Source: Pseudomonadota bacterium (GTDB taxonomy: Bacteria > Pseudomonadota > Gammaproteobacteria > Xanthomonadales > Xanthomonadaceae). Taken from it: a stretch of DNA of 9,677 nucleotides. Position 1 is the stretch's first letter. Every line of letters begins with the position of its first letter. The DNA lies in NCBI GenBank assembly GCA_023457475.1, contig JAEWLO010000456.1:1-9677 (forward strand), written 5' to 3'. Below are positions 5,190 to 9,677 of the stretch, one piece after another. The notes below the pieces were generated by a model. That model made no database searches, had not been told where the DNA came from, and saw only the letters and a list, made by a program, of their open reading frames with translations. Made by a program: the position numbers and the translations under genes.

Positions 5190-6545
5190 ATGACGACTTC
5201 CTACGACTATGACCTGATCGTGCTGGGCGGCGGCTCCGGCGGGTTGGCGGCTGCGTTCCGTGCCGCGCAGCACGGCCGCCGCGTGGCCCTGCTCGAACCC
5301 GGTGAACTGGGCGGCACCTGCGTCAATGTAGGGTGCGTGCCGAAGAAGGCCATGTGGCTGGCCGCCGACCTGTCCGAACGCATCGGCCTGGCCGCGGCCA
5401 TGGGCTTCGACGTGCCCGTTCGCCCCGCGCTGGACTGGAAGGAACTGGTGGTGCATCGCCAGGCCTACATCGCCAACATCCATGCCAGCTACCTCAAGCG
5501 CCTGGACGAGGCGCGCGTGGTACGCGTACCGCGTCGCGGACGACTGGTCGATGCCCACACCGTGGAATGCAGCGATGGCATCCGCATCAGCGGGGAACAC
5601 ATTCTCATCGCTACCGGTGCGCATCCGCAGCGCCCGGACATTCCGGGCGCGGAGCACGGCTGCGTCTCAGACGACTTCTTCAACCTGTGCAGCGCGCCCC
5701 CGCAGGTCGCCATCGTCGGCGGCGGGTACATCGCCGTGGAACTGGCCGGGCTGCTGCAGGCGCTGGGCAGCCGGGTGACCCTGCTGGTACGCGGTGAACG
5801 GCTGCTCGAGCGTTTCGACGCGGAGCTGACCGCGCAGCTGGCCGAAAACCTGTGCCACCAGGGTGTGCGCGTGCATTTCAACTACCGCCTTCGCGAACTG
5901 CGCCGCGACGGCGATGCGGTCATCGCCCATGGCCATGATGGTCCGAACGAGGGTCGCTTCGATACCGTGTTCTTCGCCACCGGACGACGTGGCAACAGCG
6001 CCGGCCTCGGGCTGGAGGCGCTTGGCATCGGGGTCGGAGACAAGGGCGAGGTGGAGGTGGACGAATGGCAGACCACCGCCGTGCCCAGCGTGCACGCCGT
6101 GGGCGACATCGCCGGCAAGGTGGGGCTCACCCCGGTCGCGATCGCCGCTGCCCGTCACCTGATGGACCGCCTGTTTGGTGGACGGCCGCAGGCGAAGATG
6201 GACTACTGCAACGTGGCCAGCGTCGTGTTCTCGCACCCGGCACTGGGCGCGGTGGGCTTGAGCGAAGAGGAGGCGCGCCAGCAGTACGACGACGTGCGCG
6301 TGTACCGCAGCAATTTCCGTCCGATGCTGCAGGCCCTCGCCGACGGCACCCAGCGCAGCCTGTTCAAGCTGGTCTGCGTGGGCGAAGAGGAGCGCGTGGT
6401 CGGCGTACACCTGCTCGGCGATGCTGCGGACGAAATCCTGCAGGGCTTTGCGGTGGCGGTGAAGATGGGGGCCACCAAGGCCTGCTTCGATGACACCGTG
6501 GCGATACATCCCACCAGCGCCGAAGAGGTGGTATTGATGCGCTGA
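5190..6545 (+). CDS. gor: Glutathione-disulfide reductase
   Basis: A 451-residue cytoplasmic flavoenzyme that reduces glutathione disulfide with NADPH; E. coli Gor has 450 residues. The FAD-binding motif GGGSGG is at 13-18. The redox disulfide lies in GGTCVNVGCVPKK with Cys44 and Cys49. The second Rossmann motif is GGGYIAVE (177-184), the FAD pyrophosphate motif is VHAVGDIAG (301-309), and the dimerisation domain ends with His440 and Glu445 in AIHPTSAEE, the acid-base pair of glutathione reductases. The GCVPKKAMW and HPTSAEE contexts favour Gor over lipoamide dehydrogenase or mercuric reductase. After the NADPH motif, Arg201 is kept but the second usual Arg position (in LRxFD) reads ERFD, so the Arg is displaced by one. 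ATG 5190 is chosen over GTG 5184 by homology; no clear Shine-Dalgarno is visible. It probably shares a transcript with atl. Confidence 0.92.
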   Translation: MTTSYDYDLIVLGGGSGGLAAAFRAAQHGRRVALLEPGELGGTCVNVGCVPKKAMWLAADLSERIGLAAAMGFDVPVRPALDWKELVVHRQAYIANIHASYLKRLDEARVVRVPRRGRLVDAHTVECSDGIRISGEHILIATGAHPQRPDIPGAEHGCVSDDFFNLCSAPPQVAIVGGGYIAVELAGLLQALGSRVTLLVRGERLLERFDAELTAQLAENLCHQGVRVHFNYRLRELRRDGDAVIAHGHDGPNEGRFDTVFFATGRRGNSAGLGLEALGIGVGDKGEVEVDEWQTTAVPSVHAVGDIAGKVGLTPVAIAAARHLMDRLFGGRPQAKMDYCNVASVVFSHPALGAVGLSEEEARQQYDDVRVYRSNFRPMLQALADGTQRSLFKLVCVGEEERVVGVHLLGDAADEILQGFAVAVKMGATKACFDDTVAIHPTSAEEVVLMR

Positions 6546-6568
6546 AGCGCATCACTACCTCGAACCCC

Positions 6569-6925
6569 ATGAAGAAAGAAACGCCCGACACCGCCGCCGA
6601 GGCCCGCGAACGCATCCTCGCCGTCATCCGTGCCATTCCGCGCGGGCAGGTCATGGGCTACGGCCAGGTGGCGGCCAAGGCCGGCCTGCCGGGCCGTGCG
6701 CGATTGACCGCGCGCGTGCTGGGCATGAACGACGACCCGGACCTGCCCTGGCACCGGGTACTGCGTTCGGATGGCCGTATCGCCATGCCGGAAGGCTCCC
6801 ACGGCTGGCGCGAGCAGAACCAGCGCCTGCGCGCGGAGGGTGTGGTGATGGAACGCGGCCGGGTGAAGCACATGCCCCGCGGCAGCGGCGACGACCTGGA
6901 CGCGGCGGTGTGGGGGCCGGGTTGA
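6569..6925 (+). CDS. atl: Alkyltransferase-like protein (Atl), binds O6-alkylguanine and lacks the acceptor Cys
   Basis: A 118-residue protein made only of the DNA-binding domain of O6-alkylguanine-DNA alkyltransferase. The active-site motif PCHRV of true alkyltransferases reads PWHRV (60-64), with Trp61 in place of the acceptor Cys. That is the hallmark of Atl proteins (E. coli YbaZ, fission yeast Atl1), which flip out alkylated guanines without repairing them and hand the lesion to nucleotide excision repair. Other kept features are Tyr31 in MGYGQVA, the probable arginine finger Arg49 in TARVLG, and GLPGRAR. The C-terminal tail after about 95 is short and basic to acidic. It starts 23 bp after gor, so co-transcription is likely; no strong Shine-Dalgarno is visible. 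Family is secure; the excision-repair role is taken from relatives. The symbol is descriptive. Confidence 0.92.
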   Translation: MKKETPDTAAEARERILAVIRAIPRGQVMGYGQVAAKAGLPGRARLTARVLGMNDDPDLPWHRVLRSDGRIAMPEGSHGWREQNQRLRAEGVVMERGRVKHMPRGSGDDLDAAVWGPG

Positions 6926-6936
6926 TCCCGGGCCCC
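6913..6936 (+). other. GC-rich hairpin over the atl stop codon
   Basis: GGGGCCGGG (6913-6921) pairs with CCCGGGCCCC (6927-6936) with one bulged base, across a loop TTGAT that contains the last bases of the stop codon. There is no T-run, so it is not a classical terminator. It could slow ribosomes or polymerase, or protect the 3' end of the gor-atl transcript. Confidence 0.35.
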
Positions 6937-6992
6937 TGGCAACAGCCGTGCTCCGCGCGGCTATCATGGGGGCAGTTCCACAGGATCTCCCC

Positions 6993-7670
6993 ATGTTCCC
7001 GCGACTCCCTACCGTCACCAAGGCCCTGCTGATCGCCAATGCGGTGATCTTCCTGCTGCAGCAGCCGTTCCTGCTTGGCTATGGCACCTTCGAGCCGTTC
7101 ATGCTGCAACCACTGGGCGGGTTCGACCCGTTCTCGCCGGGCGGCAACTTCCAGCCCTGGCAGCTGCTGACCTACGGGTTCCTGCATGGCAGCTTCAGCC
7201 ACCTGCTGTTCAACATGCTGGCGCTCTTCATGTTCGGCGCACCCCTGGAGCAGACCTGGGGCGAAAAGCGGTTCCTGATCTACTACCTGGTCTGCGTGGC
7301 CGGTGCCGGTGTCTGCCAGCTGCTGGTGGGCACGATGATCGTGGACCCGGCTCCGGTGCTGGGTGCCTCTGGCGGCGTGTTCGGCCTGTTGCTGGCCTTT
7401 GGCATGCTGTTCCCCAACCAGCGCGTGATGCTGCTGTTCCCGCCGATTCCGATGAAGGCCCGCACCTTCGTGATCGTGATCGGTCTCACCGAGCTTGTGT
7501 TCGGTGCGACCAGCTGGCAGCCCGGCATCGCTCATTTCGCGCATCTGGGCGGCATGCTGTTCGGCTGGTTGATGATCCGTTACTGGCGCGGCCAGCCGCC
7601 GTTCAATCGCCGCCCACCGGGCAGCGGCGGTGGCCCGAAGCGACCCAATCACCTGCGCAGCGTCAAATGA
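6993..7670 (+). CDS. Rhomboid-family intramembrane serine protease
   Basis: A 225-residue inner-membrane protease that cuts transmembrane helices of other proteins. Six hydrophobic helices are apparent. The catalytic dyad is Ser126 in GASGGVFG and His184 in HFAHLGG; HLLFN (70-74) carries the conserved His and Asn of the oxyanion region in helix 2. The tail after about 197 is hydrophilic, basic and rich in Pro and Gly, and should lie in the cytoplasm. ATG 6993 is preferred because AGGAT (6982-6986) lies six bases before it; the in-frame ATG at 6966 has no such site. It follows atl by 67 bp and ends at its own terminator. No substrate gene with an obvious rhomboid-target anchor is adjacent, so the target is unknown. 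Confidence 0.92.
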   Translation: MFPRLPTVTKALLIANAVIFLLQQPFLLGYGTFEPFMLQPLGGFDPFSPGGNFQPWQLLTYGFLHGSFSHLLFNMLALFMFGAPLEQTWGEKRFLIYYLVCVAGAGVCQLLVGTMIVDPAPVLGASGGVFGLLLAFGMLFPNQRVMLLFPPIPMKARTFVIVIGLTELVFGATSWQPGIAHFAHLGGMLFGWLMIRYWRGQPPFNRRPPGSGGGPKRPNHLRSVK

Positions 7671-7682
7671 CCTCACATTCGG

Positions 7683-7714
7683 AATGGGCACCGCAGGGTG
7701 CCCATTTCATTTTT
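7683..7714 (+). terminator. Intrinsic terminator of the rhomboid gene
   Basis: AATGGGCACC (7683-7692) pairs perfectly with GGTGCCCATT (7697-7706) across a GCAG loop, followed by TCATTTTT. It sits 12 bp after the rhomboid stop codon and 20 bp before the next start codon, so it insulates the two genes. Confidence 0.88.
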
Positions 7715-7734
7715 GGACACGAGAACGGACCCTC

Positions 7735-9390
7735 ATGAAAATACTGATCCTGGGCGGCTACGGCGTATTTGGCGGCCGCCTGGTTCGCCTGCTGGCAGAC
7801 CTCAACGGCCTTGAACTCCTGATCTGCGGGCGCAACCTGGCCGCCGCCCAGGCGTTCTGCGACACCACCCCATGTGCACCCCGTCTGCGGCCTCTGCGCG
7901 TCGATCGCACTGCCATCGCCAGCGTCCTCGACAGCGAACGCCCCGACCTGGTGGTCGACGCCTCCGGCCCTTTCCAGGACTACGGCGACCATGGCTACAA
8001 CGTGATCGAAGCCTGTATCGCCGCACGCATTCCCTATCTTGATTTCGCCGACGGTGCCGACTTCGTTTCCGGCGTTTCGCGCTACGACGCAGCTGCCAGG
8101 GCGGCCGGCATCTTCGTCCTTGCCGGCCTCAGCAGCTTCCCGGTCCTGACCGCCGCCGTGGTCCGGGAGATGGGCCGGACCATGGAACTGGTCTCGGTGG
8201 ATGGCGGAATCGCACCGTCGCCGCACGCCGGTATCGGGTTGAATGTGATGCGCGCCGTGGTGGGTTACGCCGGCTCGCCAGTGAAGCTGCAGCGCGGCGG
8301 ACGTCCGGGGCGGGGCACCGGCCTGGCCGAAAGCCGGCGCTTCACCGTGGCCGTACCCGGCAAGCTGCCGCTGCGCAATGTGCATTTCTCGCTGGTGGAC
8401 GTGCCCGACCTGCAGGTGCTGCCGGCCGAGCATCCCACCCTGACCGACGTCTGGATGGGTGCGGGGCCGGTGCCCGAGGTGCTGCATCGCGTGCTCAACG
8501 GCCTGGCCAAGGCGCGAGCGCGCTTCCGCTTGCCGTCGATGGTGCCGTTGGCGCCGCTGTTCTACACCGTATTGAACCTGATGAAATTCGGCGAACACCG
8601 CGGTGGCATGTTCGTGCGCGCGCAGGGAATCCGCAACGGCGAGCCCATGGAACTGACCTGGCATCTGCTCGCCGAAGGCGACGACGGTCCCTACATTCCC
8701 TCGATGGCCATCGAGGCGGTCATCCGCCAGCTGCTGGCGGGCGAACGGCCGGCCGATGGGGCGCGGCCAGCGACCCGTGCGCTGGAACTGGACCAATACG
8801 TCGCGTTGTTCGCGGGCCGTTCGATCCATACCGGTTTCCGTCGCGAAGAAGCCGGTGCGGCGCTGTATCTGCAGCTGCTGGGTAGTGCGTTTGATGTGCT
8901 GCCCCCCCAGGTGCAGGCGCTGCATCGCGGAAGTGAAGCGCGTCGCTGGAGTGGGCGGGCGGACGTTCGTCGTGGCACGGGACTCATGGCACGCGCCATC
9001 GCCGCGATGATCGGCTTTCCGAAAGCCGGTAACGATGTTCCAGTCACCGTGCAGTTCACGCCGGAAAACGGCGGCGAGCGCTGGACGCGTGAATTCGGGG
9101 GGCGCCGGTTCTCGTCGTTGCAGTGGCGCGGGCAGGGACGTAACGCGTATCTGTTGATGGAGCGGTTCGGCGTGATGGACGTCGCAATGGCGCTCGTGGT
9201 GGAAGGGGAGCGCCTGCAGCTGGTTGCGCGCCGCTGGTCGCTGTTCGGCGTGCCCATGCCGGGATTTCTGCTGCCGCGAGGAACGGCGTTCGAAACGGAG
9301 ACGGACGGGATGTTCGTTTTCGACGTGGAGATCGCCGCGCCGTTCGTGGGTATGATCGTGGGCTATCGCGGGCGATTGATGCCCGAGTGA
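7735..9390 (+). CDS. Saccharopine-dehydrogenase-type NAD(P)-binding protein fused to DUF4166
   Basis: A 551-residue two-domain protein. Residues 1 to about 350 look like the saccharopine-dehydrogenase-like reductases: the nucleotide-binding motif GGYGVFGG (7-14) follows the first strand, CGRN (31-34) ends the second strand as in dinucleotide-binding folds, and VDASGPFQDYG (74-84) and YLDFADGADF (101-110) are typical. Residues about 376-549 match DUF4166, with LHRG (396-399), ERWTREFGGRRFSS (438-451), ERFG (476-479), VPMPGFLLP (496-504) and VGYRGRLMP (542-550). The substrate is unknown. Relatives carry the same fusion, so it is not a chance joining. It need not act in lysine metabolism. The ATG at 7735 begins at the first strand of the Rossmann fold and has GAGAACGGA upstream; the longer open frame from 7630 would run through the terminator and the rhomboid gene end. 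Confidence 0.85.
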   Translation: MKILILGGYGVFGGRLVRLLADLNGLELLICGRNLAAAQAFCDTTPCAPRLRPLRVDRTAIASVLDSERPDLVVDASGPFQDYGDHGYNVIEACIAARIPYLDFADGADFVSGVSRYDAAARAAGIFVLAGLSSFPVLTAAVVREMGRTMELVSVDGGIAPSPHAGIGLNVMRAVVGYAGSPVKLQRGGRPGRGTGLAESRRFTVAVPGKLPLRNVHFSLVDVPDLQVLPAEHPTLTDVWMGAGPVPEVLHRVLNGLAKARARFRLPSMVPLAPLFYTVLNLMKFGEHRGGMFVRAQGIRNGEPMELTWHLLAEGDDGPYIPSMAIEAVIRQLLAGERPADGARPATRALELDQYVALFAGRSIHTGFRREEAGAALYLQLLGSAFDVLPPQVQALHRGSEARRWSGRADVRRGTGLMARAIAAMIGFPKAGNDVPVTVQFTPENGGERWTREFGGRRFSSLQWRGQGRNAYLLMERFGVMDVAMALVVEGERLQLVARRWSLFGVPMPGFLLPRGTAFETETDGMFVFDVEIAAPFVGMIVGYRGRLMPE

Positions 9391-9652
9391 TGCCAGATGC
9401 TTGTGGGCAGATGCCGAAATGTTGAAATGCTGAAATGCCGGTGGGATCGGTCGTCAGACGATCACCGATAACATTGATCAGCTCTTTAGCGCATGGACCC
9501 ACGCCGAAAAGGATGCCACGCTCCGCGTGGCGGCTCTCCGTTCCGACATTCCCAACGCCTGACCTACGTCTTCGGCCGGGTCTAAACGCCGGAAAATTCA
9601 TCACGGGTGTCGCTGTGCCGGTTCCGGACGTTTGTGCCGCGCTGCGCGCGGG
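9391..9652. other. Non-coding region with small repeats and dyads
   Basis: No supported gene. From 9416 to 9439 three copies of GAAATGYY (GAAATGTT, GAAATGCT, GAAATGCC) stand in tandem. ATCGGT (9446-9451) pairs with ACCGAT (9464-9469), and GATCA (9460-9464) with TGATC (9475-9479). GCCACGC-TCC-GCGTGGC (9515-9531) is a perfect 7-bp hairpin; on the minus strand it is followed by ATCCTTTT, so it might be a weak terminator for a convergent gene beyond the right edge. No T-run follows it on the plus strand, so the transcript end of the DUF4166 gene is not clear. Confidence 0.45.
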
Positions 9653-9676
9653 GTCCGGCCAACGGCCGGGGCTACC
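9653..9676 (-). repeat. SMAG-like REP hairpin (GTAG-ended), second copy
   Basis: CCGGCC-AAC-GGCCGG (9655-9669) followed by GGCTACC. It matches the element at 5134-5156 with one base changed, in the same orientation with the GTAG head on the minus strand. It touches the window edge, so a partner hairpin may lie beyond. Confidence 0.7.
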
Positions 9677-9677
9677 G

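Noticed and set aside
9446..9562. Plus-strand stretch open for about 40 codons reading RQTITDNIDQLFSAW
   Set aside because: It has no start codon in frame after the stop at 9431 and contains the dyads described. It could be a gene remnant but I cannot support one.
9056..9604. Minus-strand open frame of 182 codons at the right end
   Set aside because: It is mostly antisense to the DUF4166 domain and the rest crosses the repeat region. No family resemblance is visible.
1..9677. Defence, toxin-antitoxin, phage, integrative element, or CRISPR content
   Set aside because: I looked for nucleases, integrases, transposases, paired small open frames and regular spaced repeats and saw none. All the genes belong to common chromosomal families.

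Overview
The window reads as ordinary chromosome from a high-GC gammaproteobacterium of the Xanthomonadaceae (Lysobacterales), most likely Stenotrophomonas. The basis is the base composition, the gene families, and two near-identical REP-like hairpins that end in the GTAG signature of Stenotrophomonas SMAG elements. The genus is an inference. No species can be named from the sequence alone. Eight complete protein-coding genes are well supported, plus one (the DUF418 protein) whose start is uncertain. I see no rRNA, tRNA, CRISPR array, insertion sequence, integrase or phage gene.

Left part (1-3208), all on the minus strand. Reading leftwards from about 3210, the order is a small NlpC/P60 lipoprotein, a second secreted NlpC/P60 hydrolase, a strong intrinsic terminator (around 1691-1713), then a VpsR-like sigma-54-type enhancer-binding protein with a structured leader. 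The two hydrolases are paralogues that probably cut cell-wall peptides. The 130-bp gap between them is strikingly AT-rich. It holds a near-perfect CRP/Clp-type box and a weaker second one whose centre is 42 bp away.

Middle part (3298-5118), plus strand. slyD (FKBP-type prolyl isomerase and nickel metallochaperone) starts divergently from the lipoprotein gene and ends at an intrinsic terminator. A DUF418 (YeiB-type) polytopic membrane protein follows.

Right part (5134-9677), plus strand. A SMAG-like hairpin lies just upstream of gor (glutathione reductase). Then come an alkyltransferase-like DNA repair protein with tryptophan in place of the alkyl-acceptor cysteine, a rhomboid protease with its own terminator, and a 551-residue fusion of a saccharopine-dehydrogenase-type NAD(P)-binding domain to DUF4166. 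The last 287 bp are non-coding, with a three-copy 8-bp tandem repeat, nested inverted repeats and a second SMAG-like hairpin at the edge.

The genes do not form one pathway. Two loose themes are the envelope (two NlpC/P60 enzymes, DUF418 protein, rhomboid) and thiol or alkylation stress (gor with atl, 23 bp apart). I did not find a convincing new biological system. The most testable points are the paired Clp-type boxes, the hairpin-rich leader of the VpsR-like regulator, and the gor-atl pairing.
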